A stretch of 16,264 bases of DNA from Actinomycetota bacterium (lineage in GTDB: Bacteria; Actinomycetota; Thermoleophilia; UBA2241): contig JAPLCL010000105.1 in NCBI GenBank assembly GCA_026392265.1, forward strand, positions 1 through 16,264. Reading direction: 5' to 3'. Below, one piece after another: positions 1 through 6,806 of this stretch. Made by a program: the position numbers and the translations under genes. Position 1 is the first letter of the stretch, and the number at the start of each line of letters is the position of its first letter. The notes beneath the pieces were generated by a model, which ran no database searches, was not told where the DNA came from, and was given only the letters and a program-made list of their open reading frames with translations.

Positions 1-992
1 CGGCGCGCCGCGCCGGACGGGTCCGAGAGGAGGCCGCCGCCTGCGCGCAGGCCCATCTCCCCGCTCTGACTCGCGACGGCACGCTCGTGCGCGTGGAGGC
101 CAACGTGGCCGGGCCTCAGGATGTGCCGGCGGCCGTGGCCGCCGGCGCCGACGGCGTCGGCCTCCTGCGCACCGAGCTCCTCTTCCTGAAGGCCGACCAT
201 CTGCCCACCGAGGACGAGCAGGAGGGGGCCTACCGCGCGGTGGCCGAGGGCCTCGGCGGTGGCCCGCTGACCCTGCGCACCCTCGACGTCGGCGCCGACA
301 AGCAGCTCCCGTACCTGACTGTGGAGCGGGAGCAGAACCCCGATCTGGGGCTCCGGGGTATCCGCCTGGGCCTGCGTTACCCGGAGCTGCTGATGGCTCA
401 GCTTCGTGCGGCGCTGCGGGTGGCTGCGGACCGCCCGCTCAGGGTCATGTTCCCGATGGTCGCCACGGTGGACGAGGTGCGGCGCGCCCGCGAGGTGCTG
501 AACGAGGCGCGCTCGTCTCTGAGCGCGGAGGGCACCGCGGTGCCGGAGCACATAGAGGTGGGGATCATGGTGGAAGTCCCCGCCGCTGCTCTCATCATCG
601 AGGCGTTCGTGCCGCACGTGGACTTCCTCTCCCTGGGCACCAACGACCTGGCGCAGTACGTCCTTGCCGCCGACCGCGGCAACGCCGAGGTGGTTGCGCT
701 GGCCGACCCGCTTCACCCCGCCGTGCTCCGCCTGATCGACCGGGTTGCCCGGGTCGGCGCGGAGGCTGGACGGAGCGTGGCGGTGTGCGGCGAGATGGCC
801 GGTGACCCCGTGGCGATCCCCGTGTTGCTCGGGTTGGGGATCGCCGAGCTCTCGATGACCGCCGCCCGGATCCCGCTCGCGAAGCAGGCCATCCGGGCCA
901 CCGACCTTGCGGCCGCCCGGCGGCTGGCCGCCGAGGCGCTGGCCGCCGCGTCGGCCGGCGAGGTGCGCCGGCTGGCCGCGCGCCCCGGCTGA
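1..992 (+). CDS. ptsI: PTS enzyme I (phosphoenolpyruvate-protein phosphotransferase), 3' part
   Basis: This gene is open at the left edge; the reading frame begins at base 3 and runs through a GTG at 87 without a break, so that GTG is not the start. What remains is the PEP-binding TIM barrel of enzyme I, the soluble kinase that takes phosphate from PEP and passes it to HPr in sugar uptake. Visible family motifs, in order, are GADGVGLLRTELLF, TLDVGADKQLPYL, NPDLGLRGIRLGL, FPMVATVDEVR, GIMVEVPAAAL with its metal-binding Glu, FLSLGTNDLAQYVLAADRGN, and VCGEMAGDP with the acid/base Cys. The N-terminal part with the phosphorylated His and the HPr-binding domain lies outside the window. A fused multiphosphoryl transfer protein (DhaM- or FPr-type) with the same C-terminal domain cannot be excluded without the 5' part. 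It converges on the acetyltransferase gene with 43 bp between the stop codons. Confidence 0.93.
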   Translation, partial: ARRAGRVREEAAACAQAHLPALTRDGTLVRVEANVAGPQDVPAAVAAGADGVGLLRTELLFLKADHLPTEDEQEGAYRAVAEGLGGGPLTLRTLDVGADKQLPYLTVEREQNPDLGLRGIRLGLRYPELLMAQLRAALRVAADRPLRVMFPMVATVDEVRRAREVLNEARSSLSAEGTAVPEHIEVGIMVEVPAAALIIEAFVPHVDFLSLGTNDLAQYVLAADRGNAEVVALADPLHPAVLRLIDRVARVGAEAGRSVAVCGEMAGDPVAIPVLLGLGIAELSMTAARIPLAKQAIRATDLAAARRLAAEALAAASAGEVRRLAARPG

Positions 993-1023
993 GGGAGAGC
1001 GGCGAGAACGCGACGCCCGCCGG

Positions 1024-1039
1024 CTGAGCTGAGGCTCAG
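1024..1039. terminator. Small inverted repeat between convergent genes
   Basis: CTGAGC (1024-1029) and GCTCAG (1034-1039) form a perfect 6-bp stem with a 4-nt loop at the tail-to-tail junction of the enzyme I and acetyltransferase genes, overlapping the stop codon of the latter. There is no T tract on either strand, so termination is only an inference from its position. Confidence 0.3.
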
Positions 1040-1596
1040 AGGTGGCGCAGCACGCGGCAGGGGTTGCCCGCCGCCACGACGTCCGCCGGCACGTCGCGCG
1101 TGACGATGCTGCCGGCCCCCACGACGCTGTTCTCGCCGATCGTCACGCCCGGCCCGACGACGACGCCTGCTCCGATCCACACGCTACGGCCGAGGACGAT
1201 GGGCAAGGCGTACTCCTGGCCGGCCTCTCGCTGCGCCGGCTCGACCGGGTGCGTGGCGGCGCACAGCTGTACGCCCGGGCCGATCAGCGCGAGCGCGCCG
1301 ATGGTGACGGGAGCGCAATCGAGGATCACGCAGTCGACATTGACGTAGGCACCGTCACCCAGCGCGATGTTCCAGCCGTAGTCGCAGTGGAACGGAGGTT
1401 CAAGCGCGGCGCCTTCGCCGAACTGCGCGAACAGCGCTGAGAGCAGGGCGCGCCGCTCGTCCGCGGCTGCCGGGTCGGTGGCGTTGTAGGCGCGCACGAC
1501 CTGCCGGGCGTGGATGCGCTCCGCGACGAGCTCTGGATCGGCGCAGCGGTAGAGCTGCCCGGCGATCATCTTCTCCCTCTCGGTCACGGCGTTCAT
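1036..1596 (-). CDS. maa: Maltose/galactoside-type O-acetyltransferase (LacA/Maa family)
   Basis: The 186-residue protein is a left-handed beta-helix (hexapeptide repeat) acetyltransferase that moves acetyl from acetyl-CoA to a sugar hydroxyl in the cytoplasm. The N-terminal segment TEREKMIAGQLYRCADPEL is the typical cap of the LacA/Maa family. It is followed by DYGWNIALGDGAYVNVDCVI and repeats such as IGPGVQL, GRSVWIGAGVVVGPGVTIG and VVGAGSIVTRDVPADVVAAGNP. His116, in CAATHPVEP, matches the catalytic base of LacA. The length is normal for the family (about 185). The ATG at 1596 is chosen because it begins the family N-terminus; the frame stays open for 37 more codons upstream, but those are out of character and overlap the divergent promoter region. 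Exact sugar substrate (maltose, glucose or galactoside) cannot be read from sequence. A neighbouring PTS gene is at least consistent with sugar metabolism. Confidence 0.9.
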   Translation of the reverse strand: MNAVTEREKMIAGQLYRCADPELVAERIHARQVVRAYNATDPAAADERRALLSALFAQFGEGAALEPPFHCDYGWNIALGDGAYVNVDCVILDCAPVTIGALALIGPGVQLCAATHPVEPAQREAGQEYALPIVLGRSVWIGAGVVVGPGVTIGENSVVGAGSIVTRDVPADVVAAGNPCRVLRHL

Positions 1597-1603
1597 GAAC
1601 GTC

Positions 1604-1609
1604 AGTGTA
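1604..1609 (-). promoter_or_regulatory. Candidate -10 element of the acetyltransferase gene (leaderless start)
   Basis: On the minus strand TACACT ends 7 nt before the ATG at 1596, so the expected transcription start falls at or next to the A of the ATG. No Shine-Dalgarno sequence lies within 12 nt of the start. Both facts fit a leaderless mRNA, common in Actinomycetota. No recognisable -35 hexamer is seen. Confidence 0.4.
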
Positions 1610-1652
1610 CCCCGCGGCCTGACGGACGGGGGACGATGCCGCGCCGCTGGAC

Positions 1653-1658
1653 TATCAT
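1653..1658 (+). promoter_or_regulatory. Candidate -10 element for the first radical SAM gene
   Basis: TATCAT lies 48 nt before the ATG at 1706 and matches the -10 consensus at five of six positions. No convincing -35 is found 16-18 nt upstream. The same hexamer occurs in the rpoD promoter of this window. Confidence 0.35.
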
Positions 1659-1705
1659 GGGAACGAGGCCACGAAAGGGGCCGGGACGTCGATGGAGAGG
1701 AGCGC

Positions 1706-3019
1706 ATGCCGAGAGTCGCCCTCGTGTTTCCCTATTTCCGCACGCGAGCGGCCACCGAGATGCTGTTCCCGCCCCTCGGCGCCGCGACGCTCGCCGCCCA
1801 GCTGCGCCGCCGCGGGATCGTCGCGAGGGTGTTCGACTGCACCTTCATCACTTTCGAACAGCTCCGCGGCGACCTCATCGCCTACCGCCCGGACATCGTC
1901 GGCGTCTACTCCATGGTCAGCCTGACCGCCAACGCGTTGCGCGTTGCGGAAATGGTCAGGGCGAGCCTGCCTCAGGCGCTGCTCCTCGCCGGCGGCCCCC
2001 TGCCCACCGTGTTCCCGGGCCGCTACACGCAGCACTTTGACGCTGTGTTCCGCGGCGAGGCCGACGTGAGCTTCCCGAGCTTCTGCCGGGACTACTTCGC
2101 CGCCGGAGCCTCCCCGGCGCGGATCGGCGAGCTACCCCTCGCCACGTACGACGGCCTGTTCATCGCCGATCACGGTCTGCAGGTCGACAACGCCTCCGTG
2201 CATCACGGGGAGGATGAGCTGGCCACCTTCCCGCTTCCGGACAGGGGCGACTTCGACCACGCCGCCTATCAGGGGGTGTGGCTGGACAAGACCGGGAGGA
2301 AGGCTACCTCGATCATCGTCACCCTTGGTTGCCCCTACGGCTGCGACTTCTGCTCGAAGCCGATCTTCGGCAACGCCGTGCGGCGCCGAGACCTCGACCT
2401 GGTGTTCGCCGAGATCGCCGCGATCCGTGGCCTCGGCTACGACAGCCTGTGGATCGCCGACGACACCTTCACCTTGAACGAGGCCTACCTCGCGGAGTTC
2501 TGTCGGCGGATCTCCGGCTCGGGCATGACCTGGAGCTGCCTCGCGCGCGCCAACGGGATGACCGAAGAGACGCTGCGACTCATGAAGGGGGCAGGCTGTC
2601 GGCGGGTCTATCTCGGCTTGGAGTCGGGTAGCCAGGCCACCCTCGACCTGATGAACAAGCAGCTCACGGTGGAGCAGGGCGTCCGCGCCGCGGAGCTCTA
2701 TCGCGGCGCCGGTATCGAGGTGGCCGCCTTCTTCCTCGTCGGCTACCCGGGCGAGACCGTCTCGTCCATCGAAGAGACCTTTGCGCTGGCGCTCGAGCTG
2801 CCCCTCGACGAGATCTCGTTCAACGTCCCCATGCCGTTGCCGGGTTCAAAGCTGTTCGAACGCCTGGGGGCGCCCGATGAAGGCAAGGACTGGACGCGGG
2901 AGAACGAGATCACCTTCGTCTTCCCGTCCGACATCGACGAGGAGTGGCTGCGTCGTCGGGTCGAGGAGACGATGGCGGCGTTCGCGGCGCGGCGGCGGCC
3001 GGCGGCGACGGGAGGATAG
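1706..3019 (+). CDS. Cobalamin-binding-domain radical SAM protein (paralogue 1)
   Basis: The 437-residue protein has an N-terminal cobalamin-binding Rossmann-type domain (about residues 1-150, with FPPLG near the start, FDCTF, VGVYSM and LAGGPLPTVFPG) and a radical SAM core whose CxxxCxxC cluster motif is C209, C213 and C216 (LGCPYGCDFCSK). WIADDTFTLN, VYLGLESGSQATLDLMNKQ, AFFLVGYPGET and NVPMPLPGSKLF are core strands seen in the BchE/HpnP/Grs-like superfamily. Such enzymes usually methylate, cyclise or couple unactivated carbons, often in lipids; the substrate here is unknown. ATG 1706 has GGAGAGGAG just upstream (1694-1702), so the open frame before it is not used. It faces a clear paralogue (3041-4435) tail to tail. 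Cytoplasmic, with no membrane segment. Confidence 0.85.
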   Translation: MPRVALVFPYFRTRAATEMLFPPLGAATLAAQLRRRGIVARVFDCTFITFEQLRGDLIAYRPDIVGVYSMVSLTANALRVAEMVRASLPQALLLAGGPLPTVFPGRYTQHFDAVFRGEADVSFPSFCRDYFAAGASPARIGELPLATYDGLFIADHGLQVDNASVHHGEDELATFPLPDRGDFDHAAYQGVWLDKTGRKATSIIVTLGCPYGCDFCSKPIFGNAVRRRDLDLVFAEIAAIRGLGYDSLWIADDTFTLNEAYLAEFCRRISGSGMTWSCLARANGMTEETLRLMKGAGCRRVYLGLESGSQATLDLMNKQLTVEQGVRAAELYRGAGIEVAAFFLVGYPGETVSSIEETFALALELPLDEISFNVPMPLPGSKLFERLGAPDEGKDWTRENEITFVFPSDIDEEWLRRRVEETMAAFAARRRPAATGG

Positions 3020-3035
3020 GCCGCCGCCGCCGGCC
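2997..3035. terminator. Bidirectional GC-rich hairpin between the convergent radical SAM genes
   Basis: GGCCGGCGGCG (2997-3007) and CGCCGCCGGCC (3025-3035) are perfect 11-bp inverted arms. Inside them, after one mismatch, three further pairs form, leaving a 9-nt loop. The hairpin spans the stop codon of the first gene and the 21-bp gap to the second. There is no T tract; role as a shared terminator is inferred from position and stability. Confidence 0.5.
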
Positions 3036-3040
3036 GGGCG

Positions 3041-4435
3041 CTACTTCAGCAGCCGGAACAGCCTGTCGGTGGGGCCCTCGAAGAGCCTGAGGGCGGCGGG
3101 TGCGAAGCGTCCCAGCCGCCTCTTCATCTCGAACTGCGCCCGGCCCTTGAGCAGGGCGAAGCGCATCTTCAGCGCCGAGAAGTCGCCCTCGTACGTGAGC
3201 ACGTGGTTCACCAGGAGGGCCTCCTGCGGGCGCCACGGGCGCGTCACGCGGTCGCCGACGCGCTCGAGCAGGGCGGTGCCGGGGAGCGGGTAGGGCATCG
3301 TGAGACCGGCGTAGTCCAGCGGCAGTGACGCGGCGAAACGCAGCGTGTCGAGCACGGTGTCGTCGGTCTCGCCGGGGTAGCAGAGGATGAAGAAGGCCCC
3401 CACTTCCAGGCCCGCGCGATGAGCCGCCTCGACGGCGCTCCGCGCCTTCGCCGTCGTGATCTGCTTGCTCATGAGCTTCAGGATGGCGTCGTTGCCCGAC
3501 TCGATACCGAAGAAGATGCGAAAGCAGCCGGCTTCTTTCATAGCGCGCGCGGTCGCGTGGTCGAAGGCATCGACGCGACCGAGGCACTCCCAGGCGAAGC
3601 GAAGCCGCCGCCGGCGGATCTCCGCGCAGATCTCCAGCACCCGGCCGGCGTTCAGCGTGAACACGTCGTCGGCGAATGAGATGCGTTCGTAGCCCAGGGC
3701 GAGACAGTCCTCGATCTCGTCGACGACGCTCTGCGCCGAGCGCTCGCGGTACGACTGCCCAAACACGACGTTGCTGCAGAACTCGCAGGCGAAGGGGCAG
3801 CCGCGGGTACTCATCACCGTGGTGATGGAGTAGCCGTAGCTCTTCGTGCCGAACTCGATGTACCGCGCGTTGGGGAGCAGCTCGCGCGCCGGGAAGGCGA
3901 TCGCGTCGAGGTCGCGGGCGAAGGCGCGCGGGGGCGCGCAGGGCGCCCCCGCGTTTTGGCCGGGCGCCCGCTCGGGCGCCTGCGCCTGCGCGCTCGCCCG
4001 GCGGCGGCACACGACGCCCGGCACTGCGCCGAGATCGGCGCCGGCCTCGTGGGCGGCGAGCAGTTCGATCATCGTCTGCTCGCCCTCGCCGCGGACGACG
4101 ATGTCGAAGTGCTCGAGGAAGGCGTCGGGGTCGCAGGTCGGCAGCGGCCCGCCGGCGACGAGCAGACCGCAGCGGCCGCGCAGATGCTCGGCGAACCAGC
4201 GCGCGTCCAGCTCCATCGTCGTCATGCAATAGATGCCCACGACGTCTGCCCTGGCCGCCAGCGCCAGCCGCGCGGCCTCGTCTTTGCGCAGAAAGGTGCA
4301 GTCCAGCACCCGCACCGTGTGCCCGGCCCCCTGCAGAGCGGCGGCCACGTAGGCGACCCCGAGCGGGGGGAAGCGGAAGCGCGAGCGGTCGAGCCTGCGC
4401 CGAAAGAACGGATAGATCAGCAGCACCGAGGTCAC
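3041..4435 (-). CDS. Cobalamin-binding-domain radical SAM protein (paralogue 2)
   Basis: The 464-residue protein shares the architecture and many motifs of the gene at 1706: RFPPLGVAYVAAAL, LDCTF, VGIYCM and VAGGPLPT in the cobalamin-binding half, then the radical SAM cluster C213, C217 and C220 (RGCPFACEFCSN), ISFADDVFTLN, FFGIESGNDAILKLMSKQ, CYPGETDD and MPYPLPGTALLERVG. It differs by a Pro/Ala/Gln-rich insertion between the two domains, encoded by hairpin-rich DNA near 3927-4003. The start is GTG at 4435: GAGAGG lies 5 nt upstream and the GTG overlaps the TGA of the preceding gene by 4 nt (GTGA), a translational-coupling arrangement. The frame stays open further upstream, but that part is antisense-like and overlaps the upstream gene. 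It is last in an operon with a membrane glycosyltransferase and an unknown protein, which suggests a lipid or glycolipid substrate. The reaction is unknown. Confidence 0.85.
   Translation of the reverse strand: MTSVLLIYPFFRRRLDRSRFRFPPLGVAYVAAALQGAGHTVRVLDCTFLRKDEAARLALAARADVVGIYCMTTMELDARWFAEHLRGRCGLLVAGGPLPTCDPDAFLEHFDIVVRGEGEQTMIELLAAHEAGADLGAVPGVVCRRRASAQAQAPERAPGQNAGAPCAPPRAFARDLDAIAFPARELLPNARYIEFGTKSYGYSITTVMSTRGCPFACEFCSNVVFGQSYRERSAQSVVDEIEDCLALGYERISFADDVFTLNAGRVLEICAEIRRRRLRFAWECLGRVDAFDHATARAMKEAGCFRIFFGIESGNDAILKLMSKQITTAKARSAVEAAHRAGLEVGAFFILCYPGETDDTVLDTLRFAASLPLDYAGLTMPYPLPGTALLERVGDRVTRPWRPQEALLVNHVLTYEGDFSALKMRFALLKGRAQFEMKRRLGRFAPAALRLFEGPTDRLFRLLK
3930..3957 (+). repeat. 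Stable inverted repeat inside the radical SAM linker
   Basis: GGGGGCGC (3930-3937) and GCGCCCCC (3943-3950) form a perfect 8-bp stem with a 5-nt loop, followed by GCGTTTT on the plus strand. It lies within the coding sequence, in the low-complexity linker, and is antisense to the gene; a second GC-rich set of inverted repeats follows to about 4003. Confidence 0.5.
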
Positions 4436-5265
4436 GGCATCCTCTCGATGCGTACATCGTAGGCGAAGCCGCCCCGCGGCGGGGCCAGGGAGTAGCCGAA
4501 GCCCGACCACGCCAGGCGCGCGCCCACGAGCTCCCGGCCGCGGCTCAGCTTGGCTCCCTCCACCTGCCGCACGGAGAACGCCACCTTGCGCGCCGTGCTG
4601 ACGAAGCCGGCCTCCGCGGCGGTGACCTCGTCCCAGGTTCCGATCGCGTCGCCGCGCAGGTCGGTCCCGCCCACATCGGTGTAGCGGTCGAAGTGGCGCC
4701 CGCCCTGCTCGTTCATCATGACGACCTCGGTGACGTCGTGGGGCAGATCGGACAGGTCGACGCTGACGCCGATGCTCCCCTTCTCGCCGTCGATCGTGTA
4801 CGTCACCTCCAGCTTGGCGCAGACCTCCGTTCGCTCGTAGGTCGTCACCCACCCGAACAGGCGCCGCAGCGTGGCGGACGCGGAGCTCAGCGGGCCGCGC
4901 AGCGAAGGGACTCGGCGGTGCAGCGCGGCCAGCGAATCCTTCGCCGCGTACAGCACGTGGGACTGCAGACCGGCGCCGCCGGGCCGGGCAAGGCGCTCGA
5001 CAAGGTCCATCGTGAAGACGGCCGTCACCTGCCAGATCAGGCCCTCCCGCCGCCAGGCCAGCTCCATCTCGCCGGGGAAGACGGTCTGGACGCCGCGTTT
5101 GAGGATGGTTACCCCGAAGCCGACACCCTCCTCCGCCAGCTCCTCGAGCCCGTCGAGCAGCAGCAGGCCTTTCTGGAGCCGCCGTGTCGGGTAGTCACCC
5201 GCGGCGGCCGACTGGTCGGCGATCCTCAGCGAGAGACCCTGGGACAGCGGGATGCTCAGTTCCAT
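4432..5265 (-). CDS. Unrecognised 277-residue protein of the glycosyltransferase/radical SAM operon
   Basis: I do not recognise this family. The protein looks soluble, with no signal peptide or membrane helix, and is rich in alternating strand-like segments in both halves (GVGFGVTILKRGVQTVFPGE and LEVTYTIDGEKGSIGVSVDL), joined by a more helical middle (about 105-150). Trp, Gly and acidic residues cluster in GGTDLRGDAIGTWDE. No catalytic signature is evident. ATG 5265 is chosen over the longer open frame because AGGGA stands 7 nt upstream and the start overlaps the 3' end of the glycosyltransferase gene by only 10 nt. Its TGA overlaps the GTG of the radical SAM gene by 4 nt. The tight overlaps mean it is co-made with these two proteins and probably acts in the same pathway, as a substrate-binding or carrier-like component; that role is inference. 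Confidence 0.75.
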   Translation of the reverse strand: MELSIPLSQGLSLRIADQSAAAGDYPTRRLQKGLLLLDGLEELAEEGVGFGVTILKRGVQTVFPGEMELAWRREGLIWQVTAVFTMDLVERLARPGGAGLQSHVLYAAKDSLAALHRRVPSLRGPLSSASATLRRLFGWVTTYERTEVCAKLEVTYTIDGEKGSIGVSVDLSDLPHDVTEVVMMNEQGGRHFDRYTDVGGTDLRGDAIGTWDEVTAAEAGFVSTARKVAFSVRQVEGAKLSRGRELVGARLAWSGFGYSLAPPRGGFAYDVRIERMP

Positions 5266-6578
5266 CTGACAGTCCCTGTCGCGGACGCCCGCTCCCGTCT
5301 GAGGCAGGAGACGACGATCCACCACCCGGCGAGCTGCCAGGCGAGCACCAGCGCGGCGCGGACGACGAGCGTGGTGGACTCGTAACGGGCGAAGACGGTG
5401 AGCGACGTCTGCATCGCGTCGGGAAACGTGACGAAGAGAAGCTGCAGGGGGGAGGCGTTGAACACCGTGAAGAGCAGCGGGATGACCCAGATCGCCGTGA
5501 GGGCGCGGCGCTTGAGCTCACCGAGCGACGTGAGGATCAGAACAAGAGGAAGGATGAGGATCACGTTGGGCTCGGCCAGCCAGGTCCGCGTGAGGAAGAA
5601 CACGAGCACCAGCGCGATGCTCCTTGCGACGAGATCGTCAAAGCCGCCGACGCCGTGCCGCAACGCGATGACGGTCGCGACCGCCAGCGCCGGGATCCAC
5701 AGCAGGCCGAGGAGCCACCAGTGACCCTGCATCAGCAGTGGGTCGCGAAAGAGCCTGACGACGGTCATGAACGACATCGTGCCCGTCATCATGAAGTGGG
5801 CGTTGAGGTGTCGGAGCACCCTGGTCGGGTCCCAGCCAAAGACGGCGAAGGGGAGCAGGGCAAAGACGAGCACGCCGGCGGCGAACACGGCGGCGTACCG
5901 CGCGGCTTGCCCGAGGGACCTGCCGGCGAGGTAGACGAGGGCGGCCGGCAGGATGGGCAGGGCCGTCGGCTTGACGGCCATGGACAGGGCGAGGAGGCCG
6001 GCCGAACCATCCTTGCGCTCCCTCGTGAGAAGGACGAGCGCCCCCAGAGAGCCGAGCGCGACGAGGGCGTCGATCTGCCCCCAGGCGGCGCCGAAGTACA
6101 GCAGGAACGGGTTGAGAAGCAAAAAGACCCACGCCTTGCGCGTCGCCGCTGGAGCGGCGCCCAGGTTCTTCAGGACGGCGCCGACCAGATACGCCAGCCC
6201 GACGTTGGCGGCGATCACGGGGAGCTTGATCGCCAGGTTGTAGACGAGGATGTTCGCGGTGACCGCGTGCACGACCCGGTAGATGAGCCCCAGCGCCAGC
6301 GGCCACGGCGGCGGGTACCCCACCGTGGTCATGGTGCGAAAGCCGAGGTGATGGAACGCCGCGCTGAGGTCCTGGCCCACGTACGGGTTCTGGCCGGTGC
6401 CCACCAGGTAGCCCGTGCCCATGAAGACGCGCGTGTCGTAGGAGTGCCCGAAGAGCAGCGCCACGGCGAGCTGCAGGACGATGCTGAGCAGCAGGATGCG
6501 CCGGTCCGGGGTGGCAAACGAGCGCCACCTGCCCGCCGGCCGGGGAGCGTCCGCTGGGTCGCCGTGCCGATCCTCCAC
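5256..6578 (-). CDS. Polytopic GT-C-type glycosyltransferase (GT87/DUF2029-like)
   Basis: The 440-residue protein has a short polar N-terminus and about ten or more hydrophobic helices. Features typical of lipid-linked-sugar-dependent GT-C enzymes are present: an acidic residue in the first periplasmic loop (D48, HSYDTRVF), a QNPYVG segment, TVGYPPPWPLALG at 87-97, NPFLLYFGAAWGQIDALVALG, and MAVKPTALPILPAALVYL. These match the GT87/DUF2029 group, which includes mycobacterial polyprenyl-phosphomannose-dependent mannosyltransferases. It would add a sugar, from a polyprenyl donor on the outer membrane face, to an envelope lipid or glycan; donor and acceptor are unknown. The start is GTG 6578, preceded by GGGAGGG. 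An ATG 25 nt further upstream is out of frame. It is first in an operon that overlaps the unknown protein by 10 nt. Confidence 0.8.
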   Translation of the reverse strand: MEDRHGDPADAPRPAGRWRSFATPDRRILLLSIVLQLAVALLFGHSYDTRVFMGTGYLVGTGQNPYVGQDLSAAFHHLGFRTMTTVGYPPPWPLALGLIYRVVHAVTANILVYNLAIKLPVIAANVGLAYLVGAVLKNLGAAPAATRKAWVFLLLNPFLLYFGAAWGQIDALVALGSLGALVLLTRERKDGSAGLLALSMAVKPTALPILPAALVYLAGRSLGQAARYAAVFAAGVLVFALLPFAVFGWDPTRVLRHLNAHFMMTGTMSFMTVVRLFRDPLLMQGHWWLLGLLWIPALAVATVIALRHGVGGFDDLVARSIALVLVFFLTRTWLAEPNVILILPLVLILTSLGELKRRALTAIWVIPLLFTVFNASPLQLLFVTFPDAMQTSLTVFARYESTTLVVRAALVLAWQLAGWWIVVSCLRRERASATGTVRWN

Positions 6579-6731
6579 CGGCCCTCCCGTCCGCTCCGTT
6601 CATGCCGCCGTCGCAGCGCTTCCCGCCAATGTAGCCCGGCGCGCCGTGCAGAGCAACGCGCCGCCGCTCCTGCGCAAGCACGAGTGGCCGGCGGAGGCTG
6701 AGCCGCCGCGCACTTGCACGGCCTTCACAGT

Positions 6732-6760
6732 TTTGTAACAATCTACCTGTATGCTTTCAA
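6732..6760 (-). promoter_or_regulatory. Candidate promoter of the glycosyltransferase operon
   Basis: On the minus strand TTGAAA (6755-6760) is separated by exactly 17 nt from TACAAA (6732-6737). The predicted transcript would have a leader of about 145 nt before the GTG at 6578. This short AT-rich stretch stands out from the GC-rich surroundings in the 228-bp gap between divergent genes. Confidence 0.4.
6734..6742. promoter_or_regulatory. Small palindrome TTGTAACAA in the divergent promoter island
   Basis: TTGT and ACAA flank a single central base, overlapping the candidate -10 of the glycosyltransferase operon and lying 65 nt upstream of the Fic start. It could be an operator half-site pair, but 9 bp is short and the context is AT-rich, so chance is possible. 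Confidence 0.25.
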
Positions 6761-6806
6761 TTGCTCCTTGACCGTGTGACCGTTCAGAGAGATCGCAGGT
6801 GATGTC

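Noticed and set aside
87..992. GTG 87 as the start of the enzyme I gene
   Set aside because: The frame is open to the window edge and the residues before it (ending PALTRDGTLVRVEAN) continue the enzyme I family pattern, so the gene is cut by the window.
1597..1707. N-terminal extension of the acetyltransferase to 1707
   Set aside because: The added 37 residues are Pro/Arg/Ser-rich, lie before the conserved family start, and would cover the promoter region shared with the divergent radical SAM gene.
5184..6701. A 505-codon plus-strand frame opposite the glycosyltransferase
   Set aside because: It is an Arg, Asp, Glu, Gly-rich low-complexity product, the typical antisense shadow of a hydrophobic membrane protein.
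6768..6796. TTGACC as -35 of a promoter for the Fic gene
   Set aside because: The hexamer 17 nt downstream is GATCGC, which does not resemble a -10, and it would leave almost no leader before the ribosome binding site.
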